Notes: generated by a model from the letters alone, not told the origin. Numbered from the stretch's first letter, positions 10,126 through 22,224 are shown. The stretch: DNA of 64,000 bases from Acanthacorydalis orientalis (GCA_034766995.1 CM068313.1:5524461-5588460), one strand, 5' to 3'. Translations and numbers: made by a program.

Positions 10126-10741
10126 AAACACTGACACTGGCACTGAGTGAAAGAAAAAAAAACAAGTAACTTTTTTAATTAACCATCTCAACATTTTTAC
10201 AATATTTCTTGTTATTCTACACAAAATATTTATATGATAACGAATTGAATACATTTATATACTATATATATATACATAATATGTGTTTTTGTTTGGATTA
10301 ACTTTGTATAAAACTATTATGATATTTTATAAAACTGAAATACTTTAATACATTATAGAAAACTACTACTGACCTTTATTCTCAGGGATTACAAACACAT
10401 TAAAGTTCAAAATATAACTCGTTAAACAAAACTAATTAAACTGAAACTGCTTGTATAATCATAGACTTCGGATTCAAGTCACTAATTCGAGTATACAAGT
10501 TAACCTCAAATATTTCTTCTATGATTTCAACGACACTTTGATGTTTCACCAAAAGTGGTAATTGATTTTCGAATATTATGATAAAATTATTGGGTACTTT
10601 TTTCTGAGTCTTATAAGAAAACAATTGATAAAAATTGTTCTATATAAAATAGTGATAAAAATGTAGCTTAAATGGATAAATTTATCAGATATACTTCATT
10701 TAATATATTTTTAAGGAAAAAAATTATAATATAATTAAAAT

Positions 10742-10970
10742 ATTGTAGCTTAATTCACTTTCACAAATGAATTCTTTTTTCACCTCACAAAAAAAACAAT
10801 AAATGTTTCATCAAGTATTTTGTATAAATGATTAATTATGGTTTTTGATTATTATCTATTAGCATTTCGATAACGTTTCCATCATAATATTAAATGAAAT
10901 AAAAATCATTAACAGAAATATCTAAAAAAAATTATGGTTTTGTGGTATGAAGAAAAGTATTCAATCTTGA
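10742..10970. mobile_element. MITE family C, nearly complete copy
   Basis: The left end TTAATTCACTTTCACAAATG agrees with the family terminus. The core has GATTAATTATGGTTTTTGAT and CATTTCGATAACGTTTCCAT. The right arm TTGTGGTATGAAGAAAAG is degenerate. Confidence 0.6.
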
Positions 10971-11993
10971 AAAAAGATCAGATTTATATATTTATACAAG
11001 TTCTTTAATTCATTAACGAGATATTTTCACACAATTTTTTATACAACTTCATAAATCAAAAAGTTAAATTATCAAAAAAGAACAAGTGTTAAAATTAATT
11101 TATTAAGATTATTTTTTAATTTCTAAATTTTTGAAATTAGAGCTTCAATACTTATTAAATCATATCTATTTTTAATTTAGTTCATATTTTAAAAATATAA
11201 ACGAGAAAAATTACTGATAAATAATCTACATATTAATGGCTTTAAAATACTGTCCGTAAAACGAATGAATACAACTTTACTATTGTGTATTATTTACAAA
11301 TTGATGCTGGTATGTAATATTAGCTTTGAAAATAATTGTACAGTGTACAGTAAGTCTCAGAAACCATAAAAGATAGACTGAAATATTAGAAGATAGATCA
11401 AATAGACTAGTAGTTTAAAACACACTGATATAATCCAGTGTACAATTACTTTGAGTTCAAGTTGTTTTATTGATTGTCTTTAAGGGATAAAATTAAAAAC
11501 TGATAAAGAACAAGGAAGAAATAATATAAACAGTTGTTTCCTCTGAAAATAATTAAACTTATTTTTTAAATATTTAAAAAATAGATTGATGATTGATAGT
11601 TTAAGCAATTATCGTTCAAGTTGATTTCTGAATGAATAGTTATATTATTATTAAAATGTATGATAAATTTCTTATTAATAAATAAACTATTTATTTATAA
11701 AATAATGAATAATTTCGATGAAATGATTTATTCATTTTATATAACTCTCAGAATTATTGTATTAAGCAATTTACTTCAAAATTGGGTTCATCCAGGATAT
11801 TTTTATAAAAATATGATATTTTGAATTAACTTTTCATCATTTGAAGTTACTTAGCAAGATTTTTTTTGCTAATTCATCAGTCTTAAATCATGTTCACGTC
11901 AATAAATGTTTAGATTGTGTGTTATATTTGATTAAAAATATGTTTTTTATTAACTATTTTGTCATAAATTTCAACCATATCGAGATAATTTTT
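10971..11993. other. AT-rich non-coding stretch
   Basis: Nothing recognised on either strand. The 70-codon frame at 11841-12053 runs into a MITE arm and is not supported as a gene. Confidence 0.5.
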
Positions 11994-12145
11994 ACAAATG
12001 AATTTTTCACTCCCCACAAACCACAGAAATTTTTTTTGATCAAAAATGTTTAATAGCGAATTATTGAACATTTTGGATCATCAGTTTTTGTGGTTTATAG
12101 GGGAGTGAAAAATTCATTCGTGGAAGTGAATTGAGCCACAGTGTC
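11994..12145. mobile_element. MITE family C, best-preserved fold-back copy
   Basis: The left arm ATGAATTTTTCACTCCCCAC, continuing AAACCACA, pairs almost perfectly with the right arm TGTGGTTTATAGGGGAGTGA, continuing AAAATTCAT. The arms are about 32 bp with a 64-bp AT-rich centre holding GATCAAAAATGTTTAATAGC. The right end continues to GAATTGAGCCACAGTG, which looks like the outer terminus. Confidence 0.75.
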
Positions 12146-12485
12146 AAAACACTACTATTGTCGTATAAATTTTAGCACAAACGAGCAAGTACTTTTTTGT
12201 AAACACACTGAAAGTTATAAAAATTGGTTGGTGTAAATTTAGGTTGTCTTGTGAAAAAATAAATTTAGAAAAAAATAACCTAAAATATGTTCATAAAACT
12301 GATAAAAGTAAAATAATACTTACATATAAATTCACATCTTTTTTTTCAAAAATTCTATGTTAAAATCTGATTTATTAAAATAATCAAAAATGGGAATGTA
12401 TTAAATGGTGTATAGAGTGTTATTTTATTGTTATTTATGAGGAGTACATAAATATAAATAATTTAAATTAAATTGGAAAAGGAAT
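12146..12485. other. AT-rich non-coding spacer
   Basis: No gene or named repeat seen. Confidence 0.5.
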
Positions 12486-12840
12486 ATAAAGGTGTCTTGA
12501 AATATGTATACACATTTCAACAGTCCATAACCATCTGAATTTTCTTTCTTTTTTCGTGTAAAAGTGATTTAAAATAATGGCTGACCTTAGACTAAACTTT
12601 TAAAAAAGAAAATTTGTCATGAAATGCTACAGAAAGTATGAGAACTTAATTGAAGTGCAAAGGTAGTTAAGGAAACCTCATTAAAATTAAACGGTTTAAT
12701 TAATAGCCAAAATTGCAGTTACTGGACATCTGAAAATCTACATGTTACGAAGGAACAATGTTTATTTACCAGAAGGTACAGTGTGGTGTGGATTTTCAGC
12801 AAGGAGTTTAATTGTTCTATTCTTCATTGATATCATTGTG

Positions 12841-12883
<43 letters not shown>

Positions 12884-13870
12884 TATATGTTAGCATGTCT
12901 ATATAATCATTTTATCAGATAGATTGCAACGTAGTTGTTATATACATATATAAGCATGTCTGTATAATCACTTTTGTAGTTATATTGCAACTTAGTTGTT
13001 TTATAAAGTCGCATTTACATTGTAATTGTTATAATACCAATATCATAATTTTTCGTAAAATTTCATGTAACTTAGGGTGTTATCGTTAATAATAATTTAA
13101 TACAAAATATCTACTCGTTTTTTGTCCATTTTTAGAAATTTTACTTGATATTTTATTATATACAGATAGATAGTTTATGACAAAACTTTTTTGAAGTATT
13201 TTTATTGATATAAATTGCTTTATTAATGTCTTTAAAATTAATTGTGTAGAAAAATCGATTTTTAAATAAGATATTCTATAACTTTAATGTGTGGTTTGAA
13301 ATAATCTATAAATTAAATAAGTTTTAAATATGTATATAATGATACGATTTGATTTAATGTAGTAATGCAGTTTACTTGAACTTACTACCAGAATTTGTCA
13401 TACCACGCATTTGTTCGGTTTCAGAGATGAGGAGGACTTTTATTTCCAATAAGATAGTGCACCTTTTCACCACTATCGTGATGTGAGGACCTATCTTGAT
13501 GAAAATTTGCTGATTGTACATAGAAGTGGGATTGAATATCCCTTGCACTCCCAAGGTCTCACGCCAATGATTTCTTTTTAATAAGAACTTATCAAAGATA
13601 AAGTTTATGGCACAAAACCGGAAACAGTTAATTAATTGGGAGCAGTCATTGAAAGAAAATGCTCACAAATATTAAACCATTCGTTTTGTTTGTGATTCCA
13701 TTGTTCCATGTTATCAATCAGAACGGTTATCAATTTGAGCACTTGTGATAATTTTAAAAAATCTAGGCCTGTCTTCTTTAATTTGGAGTCTTAATCTTAG
13801 TTAGATCTTAATAAATACTAAATTTATAACCATTCAAAATGTGTATACATGTTTAGGACGCTCTGTAGTA
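12486..13870 (+). pseudogene. Mariner-superfamily transposase pseudogene T2, interrupted by repeat Z
   Basis: The plus strand from about 12577 reads MADLRLNF, a stop, then NCSYWTSENLHVTKEQ and YSVVWIFSKEF. After about 500 bp of foreign sequence it resumes as NAVYLNLLPEF, DEEDFYFQ, a stop, DSAPFHHYRDVRTYLDENLL, GIEYPLHSQGLTPM and KDKVYGTKPETVN. This is the conserved order of insect IS630/mariner-superfamily transposases: a WxxENPH motif, VWC-GLS, a FQQDGAPPHY aspartate motif, and PRSPDLTPxDFF. The second catalytic aspartate region is decayed to LTPMISF. The ends carry inverted repeats (GGTGTCTTGAAATATGTATA at 12489; reverse complement near 13840-13870). Stops, frameshifts and the insertion make it inactive, and most of the helix-turn-helix region is missing. 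Confidence 0.75.
12840..13365 (-). mobile_element. Helitron-like repeat Z, copy 2, inserted in transposase T2
   Basis: In reverse complement this matches copies at 2650 and 29385: ATCTATCTGTATATAATAAA, AAATTTCTAAAAATGGACAA, AACACCC, ATTATGATATTGGTATTATA, then CAACTACGTTGCAATCTATC and AGCATGTCTA before a (TA)n tract. The TTGCAAC module occurs twice (12927 and 12981), suggesting an internal duplication. Positions 13190-13365 match 16385-16560 in opposite orientation and may be the 5' part of the same element. The insertion splits the T2 reading frame between its GPFF-like and AVYLNLL-like segments. Confidence 0.55.
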
Positions 13871-14094
13871 TAAAATATATAATGAAAAAACATTAGGATT
13901 TTTGTTAAGAATAATTATTGATAATTTAGGTTTCAGTTATGAAAGATTTGATGTTTGTTTCTGATTTTTTGAACTTGTTCGAGACAGAATGTTGACTTTT
14001 ATGCCGTAGTTAACTTAATAAATATTCAAGACATTAAATATATTTTTATAACACGCTATAACGAACATTCATAGGATATCACACGAGATGAAAT
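13871..14094. other. AT-rich spacer
   Basis: No feature seen. Confidence 0.5.
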
Positions 14095-14780
14095 TATCTA
14101 AGATAATTATCCACCGCGAGCCCGATACATGCGACAAAACAATAATGATCCGACCGCGCCTTATTGCTCGTTACACGCGGCTAAATGAGCGTTTGAGGGG
14201 AAACACACGGCGTTTAAATTTCGTACAATAATCGTAAAAGTGTGAGAATACATCACTCCGTTTAAAGTACGCTTTAAATTTCCACCATTATTGCAAACAT
14301 TTTATGAAACAGCAGGTAGGTACATCGTAGCGCCAAGTGTCAACATTAAGAATCCAGCACCTGGGACTCGTTTTAACGACATGACACACCGCGCACACCG
14401 GCGACAACGATACAAAGCAACGCCCTAACGTCGCCGGCGACGACGTACCTGCCGTTTTTGTTGCCCCGTCGACGACGTAACGGTTGTACGGGGGTTCAAA
14501 GTTTCAACCGGTGACTTTTGTGTTCGGAACGTTGGCAGCGTGCGGCGTGTACGACTTAGTTAGATCCCCTTATGGCCTCCCGAGTCGGGTGAAAGCTTTG
14601 TACGACGCACACTAAATCCCTGAATGCCGTCGACTTCCGTATAGACTCTGGAAATCGTACGGGAACTTTATTTTAAATCGGTAGATACTTCGGTTACCAC
14701 ATTGGAAAATTTCACGCGTTCTCGCATATGCGTGTACGTACGGAACGTACATGCTTGTTTATGTATTCCGGGTTTGTTTA
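14095..14780. promoter_or_regulatory. CpG-rich island, candidate conserved non-coding block
   Basis: A long block of elevated G+C with many CpG steps, densest at 14380-14600 (for example GTCGCCGGCGACGACGTACC). No frame longer than 60 codons is open across it on either strand, which argues against coding. It is one of the largest such islands in the window, and it sits between a transposase relic and a piggyBac-like MITE without being repeated elsewhere here. Confidence 0.4.
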
Positions 14781-14979
14781 GATAACGCACGGTTCGTATA
14801 TTGTAAATGTGAGTGAATAATAAGGAAATTGCATATATAAACATTATTTAAAACAATCCAACTATGACGGATGATAATCTATTGTAATGTATTTACATTT
14901 TTAACATGTTATTCTTAAAGAAAAACGTTCATATCGAGTAATAAGTTTTAAAAAAAATATTCAATCACTGTGTCCTTAA

Positions 14980-15621
14980 CCCTTTAGAGCCGGTGAGTGG
15001 GAAAGGATGCTAAATTTTTTTAACAAATATTTTTCGATTAATTGGACTTTTTTATCATAAAAAAATTTCAAATTTTTCGATTACAAGAAAAAATATGTTA
15101 ATTCAGATTAACCATTAGAAATTTCACATCTATTTGAAATATCGTGGAAAATCGTTGATAATATTCGGAGAAACATAATTCTCTTGATTGGAAACATATA
15201 ATTCGAAGTGGAAAAATTGTTTACAATTGAAAATTTGTAGAAATAACTTTACTGTTGAGTGTCAAAATTTTTTTAAACAATCAAGTGTGCACAAAACGAT
15301 TTCATTTCGGTTACATCTTGTACTTGGGCGTAAAGTCTCGAAATTTTTTATACACTTTCTTTTAACGATGAAATTTTGAAAAAAAAATATTATTCAACTC
15401 AATTCTCAAGGTCAGAATTTTTATAGATTTTCAAATGAAAAAACCGTGATTTTTCAGATTTTCAGATGACCAAATTTTTTTAATGAAAGAAAGACAAATT
15501 TACTCTCATTAGAAAAAGATTAGTGACTTTTAAATAAATCATCCATAAGATAGAACTCTGAGATTATAATTTCTTTGAGAAACATCAATGAATTTCTGTA
15601 TCCCTGTCTGGCATCAAAGGG
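14980..15621. mobile_element. PiggyBac-like MITE family E, copy 1
   Basis: It is flanked by TTAA at 14976-14979 and 15622-15625. The left end is CCCTTTAGAGCCGG and the right end in reverse complement is CCCTTTGATGCCAG, matching inverted repeats. A TTAA target duplication with CCCTTT-type termini is typical of piggyBac elements. The interior is AT-rich, with a shared segment (CTCATTAGAAAAAGATTAGT through GATAGAACTCTGAGA) also present at 40200 and 43385. The 63-codon frame at 15188-15379 shows no transposase motif. The element is 642 bp and non-autonomous. Confidence 0.75.
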
Positions 15622-15633
15622 TTAATGCAATTT

Positions 15634-15646
15634 ATCTCTCTCTCTT

Positions 15647-15689
<43 letters not shown>

Positions 15690-15690
15690 G
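15634..15690. repeat. (TC)n(TA)n compound microsatellite
   Basis: A TC run of about 30 bp passes directly into a TA run of about 27 bp. Confidence 0.95.
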
Positions 15691-15819
15691 TTTCGTTTTA
15701 GATATTCTAGATATTTATAGCAAAACACCACGACAACATTTCATACAAAGTAAATTTATTTGAAAGGGTTGACAGTCTCGCATCTTTCTCACAAAGATTA
15801 CCATCTGAGCTGAACTCAT

Positions 15820-16260
15820 CACGTTAGAACAACAGTCCGTAGGCGTCGACGAGTGTTGATATCCTCACGCAGGTATAGAAGCAATGTATACGAGCCGAAG
15901 CACGTATCAAACACGCGAACCGTCTCTCCCGTTCGTACCCGAAACGCAAATCTGGTCAAATCCATCACTGACACTAGAAACATTTTCCGTGCCATACACA
16001 AAATATGAAAATCACAACACAACATCGACTCGGTGCGCGCTGCTTTGCATATTTCAATCATCGAGTAAAATCCCACCTGTCAAAATGAAACTGGAGACGA
16101 TCCCTCACAGAAAAATATAATGTCTTTCTTGTTGGGGAAAATCCTTCAACGCGCTTGAATACGAAAAGGTCCGACATTGACAGTCGAGCAATGCTGTTGA
16201 ATCGGCGCACGTGGGCATAGATGAACGTATTTATCTATGAACGAGGTTTGCACGATCGGA
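15820..16260. promoter_or_regulatory. GC-richer island
   Basis: Elevated G+C and CpG. Two overlapping frames on opposite strands (15819-16076 minus, 85 codons; 15884-16120 plus, 78 codons) are open, as often happens in such islands. Neither has a recognisable domain or convincing splice sites, so I call no gene. Confidence 0.35.
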
Positions 16261-16384
16261 CGGATTTTTTTCGGAATGTTCAAAATCGGAAATCTACTTT
16301 TTGATTTATATGCTGCTTATTTAAAATTCTGATCGGAATATTTGAATACAACGTTCAGAAATAGAATAGAAAAGGATAACATTC

Positions 16385-16560
16385 ATATGACAAACCTGCA
16401 TAAAACATTACTACATTAAATCAAATCTCGGACTCTATAAATATTTCAAACTTATTTAATTTATAGACTAGTTCTAAACACACATAAAAAGTGTCTAATA
16501 TTTTATTTAAAAATCGATTTTTTAACCTAATTAATTTTATGTACATTTTTCAAAACAAAA
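16385..16560. repeat. Fragment homologous to 13190-13365, opposite orientation
   Basis: In reverse complement it shares AAAAAATCGATTTTTAAATA, CTATAAATTAAATAAGTTT and GATTTGATTTAATGTAGTAA with the segment at 13230-13365. The two copies form a diverged inverted pair about 3 kb apart. I infer the 5' region of repeat Z. Confidence 0.6.
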
Positions 16561-17639
16561 ATATTAATAAATCAAATGAATAATAATATTAGAAGATATA
16601 AATAAACAGAGCTTTTTCATAAACTGTATTAAAAAGCACATTTTAAAAATATATTAATTATATCAGAATATTTATGAATCTGTTATTTTTTATTTCTTAC
16701 AAATTTGAAGATACTTTGTCCTACGTATACTTCAAAAAATGGCAGATTTCGAATATATAGCATGGCTTATGATTTGCCTATAAAATGCAAAGAATTGAGT
16801 CTAGTATACACTTTAAGTGTATTAATTTTTTTTCATCATTTTTAAAAATCAGATGAATCGGATTTATGCACTTTATGAGAAAGAATAAAATATAAGAATG
16901 TTATTAAATAACTATATTTTCATTAATATATCTATGATGTTATTCGACCATCAGTCTTTAGTTTTTTTGTCATTTCTAACATATATTTGCCGCATTAACT
17001 GAACAATTGCTTTACTTAAAAACAAGAGTTTTTATTATTTTTTATTGAAAATGTTATGTATATATATATATATATAAATCTGTTTCAATATAATATTTAT
17101 TCAGATATTTGAAAGATCTGAATGTGAAAATTTAAAGTCTATGTATGTTACTTTTTATTAAAAATATTGATTTTTTGTAATATTGACTTTGATAAAAATA
17201 TTTTTAAGTGTATTTAAATTTCAGTACCAGATATAAATTTAAAAATAAATCAGTTTACAGTACAAATTTAAAATATTGAAATGTTGGTTTGAACTAAAGC
17301 TGTTCTTAATGTATTTTACTTTTTAGTTATTTCTTATTTAATCTCATATTAAAATGAAATCACCCTATAATTCCTTACTCTCGATCCAACAAAATTACTT
17401 GTCTGTAACATTAACGTTGACACACATACACACACACACACGTCCATCCTTTTATTTTTCAATTCGAACAGACATAATTACAGTATATAGAAAAACGTTA
17501 ATCGCGCACATAACGATTAAAATGAAATATTCGACGCTCGCTAACGACGTTCTTGAACTGTTCCACATTCGAAACGCACGTAAATCGTCGCAGTGATTTA
17601 AAATAAATCACCGTGCGTTATTCGTATATCGAGTAAACC
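16561..17639. other. AT-rich non-coding stretch
   Basis: No gene supported. An 80-codon frame at 17354-17596 includes a CA microsatellite and has no signature. Short TA and CA tracts lie at about 17055 and 17425. Confidence 0.5.
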
Positions 17640-17830
17640 TCATAATAAATAACGTTAGTTAAATCTATCCCGCCCAAAAACGCCACCTGACCGTCATTCA
17701 TCGTAAGCAGATGATCGTCGTAACGGCGAAACTGCCACACTAACGGCGCACAGGACCCCAGCGACGGGCTGATGACACATTAGCCCGTCTGACAAGATCG
17801 TAACTCGCACGCCATTCTGGATATATATTT
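17640..17830. promoter_or_regulatory. GC-richer island
   Basis: A compact CpG-containing block with no open frame of note, for example GCAGATGATCGTCGTAACGG at 17708-17727. Candidate conserved non-coding element. Confidence 0.35.
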
Positions 17831-18084
17831 AGAGCGATAGGAAAGTTTGATCGTACGGCATATTTGTTATAATTTTTTGAAATATTTCCGGTTACACTCT
17901 GTACATTCCATGTTCACTTCGAGGCCAGTCTTCGAAATGTGCTCACATTTAAGATCCTTATTTATACAAATCGACAACTAACTGGTCTTTATTCGAAAAA
18001 TGGAATCCTTTCAACTGATTTTCGACGCATGAAAATTATGCTAAACCAACAGAATTTCTCTCTTTTTTGATTTTCATATGTGTT

Positions 18085-18566
18085 TTCAGTATTCCAGGAC
18101 TGTTGAATGACTAACGCCTTACTTTTGTTCAAGCTCTCGTATTGTTGTGCGTGGTTCTGATTCAATTAAAATCTTCAGTGGATCGTTATTAACTGAAGAA
18201 GGATGCTCGCGACCTTCATCTTCAAAGTTCTCGTCCTCAAAACGAAATTTTTGGAACTACCATTGCATCTTACGTTGTTAAAAAATACCCACACTAAAAG
18301 CATCGTTTAGTTTAAAAGTAGTTTCTGCTGTTTTACCACCCGTTTTGAACTCATAAAACAAATTGCTCTTATTTGCTTCTTTTTCATTTTTAATTCAATA
18401 GCCCAATTTGAAGCAAAATTAATAATAAAATCAAAGACGATGTTATCAAAATACAGACCAAAAATGCACTTTAAAATGATATTAACATAAATATGATGAA
18501 ATAACACTTTAAATTAAGGTTAGAATTCAGAAAACAAAAATCTTAATTATTTTCCTACCAATCTAA
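18085..18566 (-). mobile_element. Mariner family A, copy 2
   Basis: The 5' terminus is on the right (reverse complement TTAGATTGGTAGGAAAATAA). Reading leftward come the leader and the decayed transposase start MKKKQIRAICFM (in the frame 18507-18307), then after a frameshift a helix-turn-helix region corresponding to the RTVQWWF, EDE and PRTTIRELxQK motifs of the other copies. The left terminus is not recognisable, so the copy is truncated on that side and inactive. Confidence 0.75.
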
Positions 18567-18729
18567 CATTATTCGATAATCGCTGATCGATTTAGTTAAC
18601 ACTTTCTTGTGTTTACTAAACGAAAATTAAGTATATACTGAAGAAAAAAATGGTCTATTTGTCAATAAATGATTGATGTGTAGATCTGAAGATACATCTT
18701 TGTTTATTAACGTACAAAACTTTCATAAC

Positions 18730-18930
18730 GCCCGTATTAAAATCGTCGAGCGACCGTGTCCTCTGCACAAATGGATTTTATAGTAAAAACGATACAACAC
18801 CGCTTTTCCTAGAGGAAAAAAACGCACACATGCCGGCATAAGTTTAGTGAAAACATCAACAACGAACGACACGATCGGACGCTTCTATTTCTTGTACATT
18901 CTTCACGACGGCACGCAGCAATATGGATGT
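18730..18930. promoter_or_regulatory. GC-richer island
   Basis: A modest rise in G+C and CpG with no open frame. It runs from about CGTCGAGCGACCGTGTCC to the GTTGTGCGGCGATAG segment. Candidate conserved non-coding DNA only. Confidence 0.25.
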
Positions 18931-19534
18931 GTTGTTGTGCGGCGATAGAAATAAATAGTATTATTTTCAGTATATTTGCGAAAGAGATTTAAGAATGATA
19001 GATATCTTTTTTTATTTATTCGCGAAGATTAGGCGGTGACCCAGTTTCGTTTTTCACGTTGCGTGTTTGTTTTATGATAAAGATGTACGCGGTGATTTAT
19101 CTACGGCTGGAAATGTACATTTATATATATTTTTTTGAATTTAAACTGTTGTGTGTACGTGAGGATTTTTTTCAGTCATAAAACACGATGGGCTTTAAAG
19201 ATGATGTGTATTATTAAAAACGAAACGTTTATTGTTTGCTTTGGAATATTAACAAGGGATGATTTAATAGATAGTTTAATGAAAATGTAATTAAATTATC
19301 TTCTTAACACTTCGAATGTTTGTTTTAAAATCAAATATTACTAATCTTGTAATAAGTTTTATTTGCCATAACATTTTGCGTATTCAAATTTATGTTACTT
19401 TTAAGAACTTATTTTAATAACTAAAAATAACATTAGTTAATATTTTATTTCAACACAAAAATAAAATGGGAAAGTCTATCGGCATATAAAATATTACCAC
19501 TTCTAAAATATACAAAAATTGGTTTTAAATTGAA
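18931..19534. other. AT-rich non-coding stretch
   Basis: No gene or named repeat recognised. Confidence 0.5.
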
Positions 19535-19949
19535 TTTGGTTTTATTATTAATTTTGCTTCAAACTGGGCTATTGAATTAAAAATGGAAATGAAGAAAATA
19601 AGAGCACTTTTTTGTATGAGTTCAAAGCGGATGGTAAAGCATTAGAAACTGTTCGTTTTGGTGTAGGAACTGTTTAGCAGTGTACGGTGCAATGGTGATT
19701 CTAAAAATTTCATGCTGGGGATGAGAGCTTTAAAGATGCAGAAAGTCGCTGGCGTTCTTCTTCAGTTCATAACGACCAACTGAAAGCGTTTGTGAGATCA
19801 GAAGCACGCATAAAAATTCGAGTTTGCTCAAAAGTTAAGCGTTAGTCGTTCAATCATGAACAGTTCTGGACCACTTAAAACAGCTACGACAACCAAAAAA
19901 ACTTGATAAATGATTGCATAAACCGCGATTACTTTTCTAACAACCTAAG
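19535..19949 (+). mobile_element. Mariner family A, copy 3
   Basis: It starts within the leader (TTATTATTAATTTTGCTTCA), has a transposase start region (MEMKKIRALF), then a frame-broken helix-turn-helix, and ends TTACTTTTCTAACAACCTAA, a good 3' terminus. After the KKLDK segment the sequence jumps to the 3' end, the same internal deletion as the other copies. The 5' terminus is lost. Confidence 0.75.
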
Positions 19950-20569
19950 ATTTATATTTTTTATTATAAATTTACAGGAATTTATATTTCTAGAAATTAT
20001 TATAATTTACATATTTTAAAACTTAAATTTGAACAACGTTTATTTTAACACAATTCAAACATGAAAATATATTTATTATAAAATAGTTCCATTGATGATG
20101 TTATTTAAAAATAATTGTTTTAGAAATGATTATAAAATTATTTTAAAAATTCAAGAATACCTTATTATCGTTAAACTTGAGTAAATATTTATCAAATCAT
20201 TTCAATCAGTATTATTATTACACGAGTGTTAAACTTATTATTAAATTGAGAAAAATATCGTTTTATTTTTTTATTTAAAAAATAAAAGACAAAAAAAAAT
20301 TTGAATCGTGAGAATAAAAACGGTACGAACGTTTAAACAATTCCGTGACGAACATTTGATTTAAAAAATAACGTTTATGAACTAATTGTATCAATTTAGA
20401 TGACGAAATGAATATTCACGTTTGTAACGGATGGTTTTCGCAAACAGCATATTTGTACAAAAACGTTATTTAAAGGGTTACAGTATGAAATAGTATCGGC
20501 CAAACACGGAGTTTATCTTCCTCGCATACTTTATGAAAGGACATTTTAATGAAAAATTTAGAAAGCGTC
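19950..20569. other. AT-rich non-coding stretch
   Basis: Nothing recognised. G+C begins to rise from about 20300. Confidence 0.5.
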
Positions 20570-21180
20570 GCCCGAGAGTAAAAAAAGCCTCGAATTTAAT
20601 CACATTGTACGTATAAAATTAATGATACGGCTCTGTCATACATCCGTTGACTCCGTATAACTAATTACATCATCACGAGCGTTCCACGACCCTGAATAAG
20701 CAATAAGCACCCTTCTCTTTCAATAAGCTCAGATATTTTAAAAATTTCAAAATTGCTCCGGCTTAAGAAAGAAAGAAAGTAGCAAAGGACGGACGGACGG
20801 CAGACAGGATGTGAGAGAGTCAGAAACGTTCAATCTGACGGCGTGTTCTTGTCGTCGCTTATAGGAGTGGGAGACGACGGCCGAAGCTCTAAATGTCTGC
20901 TGTATGTTTATGGCGTACGACAAACGTTCCTGCTGCAACGGCGGTAGCAGGAAGGAGAAAAGTTTAATTTCAAATTAGATTAAGAATTCGTCTCGACGCG
21001 TCAGCCTTCTTCTTTGACGTCTAAATTATTTACAAGTTTGTTTCAATATAAACGATGATATGTAAGGTTCCAGAAGGGAAAAAAGCACCGCCCTGACAAG
21101 TTCGTCGTCGAAGTTTGCGACGAGAGACCAGATAAGAAGTTTAGTCTCTTTTTATCAATGGAATTGCATTTTACAGATCA
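20570..21180. promoter_or_regulatory. GC-richer island
   Basis: Raised G+C with scattered CpG, including a purine-rich run at 20765-20815 with (GGAC)n. The 63-codon minus frame at 20747-20938 shows no signature. Candidate conserved non-coding DNA. Confidence 0.3.
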
Positions 21181-21889
21181 GTTGCTTCTTTCATTCGTAA
21201 TGTATTTTACTCATAGCGTTAAGACAATAAGTTTGTTTTTATTTTATTTCTTGAGCAGGCGATGCACTTTGATGAATATTTCAACCACTTACCATTAAAC
21301 TAATACATTCTTTTATGTTTCCATAAAAATATATATTTTTTAAAATTTATTTTTCTGATACAATGAGAATTATTTTACAAAAAATATATAGAAGCTCTAT
21401 ATAGAAGCTAATACTCATCCCTTTTTATTATATATTCGAAAAATAAATCCGTGCCCCCTCATACAAATTATTTGTTATTTTTCCAGTTCGTATCCTCATC
21501 GGACAAAAGTTTGTTGTTGTATATAAATATGACCGTCGTAATTTACACGGCGTTTGCGGCTTGGTGAATGTCAGAAATAATGTTTCAAGACGCGCTATAA
21601 TAAATTCCGCACACAACAGATGTTACCATTGCACAAAAACAGTCCTTGATACTCTGTAATGGTCTCGCTCGCTGATGATTACATCCTACGATCCAGTAAG
21701 ACGTTAAAATGTGAGCTCTTTAGTCGTTACGCGCCGCTTGTCTTTACGTATTTACACTCTAACACTGATGACCATCATTAATTTCGAACGCACTAGTTTT
21801 TTTTTCACTTTCGTCATACGTGCATGTGCGAACTTTGACACTTTGTCTTTTATAGACTGTAGGGAATAAATCCAGAGCTATTTATACTG

Positions 21890-21890
<1 letters not shown>
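21181..21890. other. Mixed non-coding stretch
   Basis: Positions 21430-21830 are moderately GC-richer and could extend the preceding island. The 62-codon minus frame at 21428-21616 is unsupported. Confidence 0.4.

Positions 21891-21945
<55 letters not shown>
21891..21945. repeat. (TA)n microsatellite, about 54 bp
   Basis: Uninterrupted alternating TA. Confidence 0.95.
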
Positions 21946-21947
<2 letters not shown>

Positions 21948-22224
21948 GCAAACGTGTACTCTCATTACATTTCTATCTGTTTCTCTCTCCGACACACACA
22001 TATAGAAATGAAATTTTAACAACAAAACACGACATCGAAATTAAATACAAAATACATATTTAAATTCAGTTGACTTTTTAAATCACTGGCTTAAGAATTT
22101 CATTTAAAAATGCCTTTAGGATGACAAAAGGTTTCAATAATAAAGAGTAGATACTTCTTGAAAAGATAAATAAATTTTATTACATAGTGTGTTTATTAAA
22201 ATGGAAATAATTTTTAACACTGAA

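Noticed and set aside
14310..14330. CAGGTAGGT as a second recursive splice site
   Set aside because: No pyrimidine tract precedes it, and the donor half deviates from GTAAGT.
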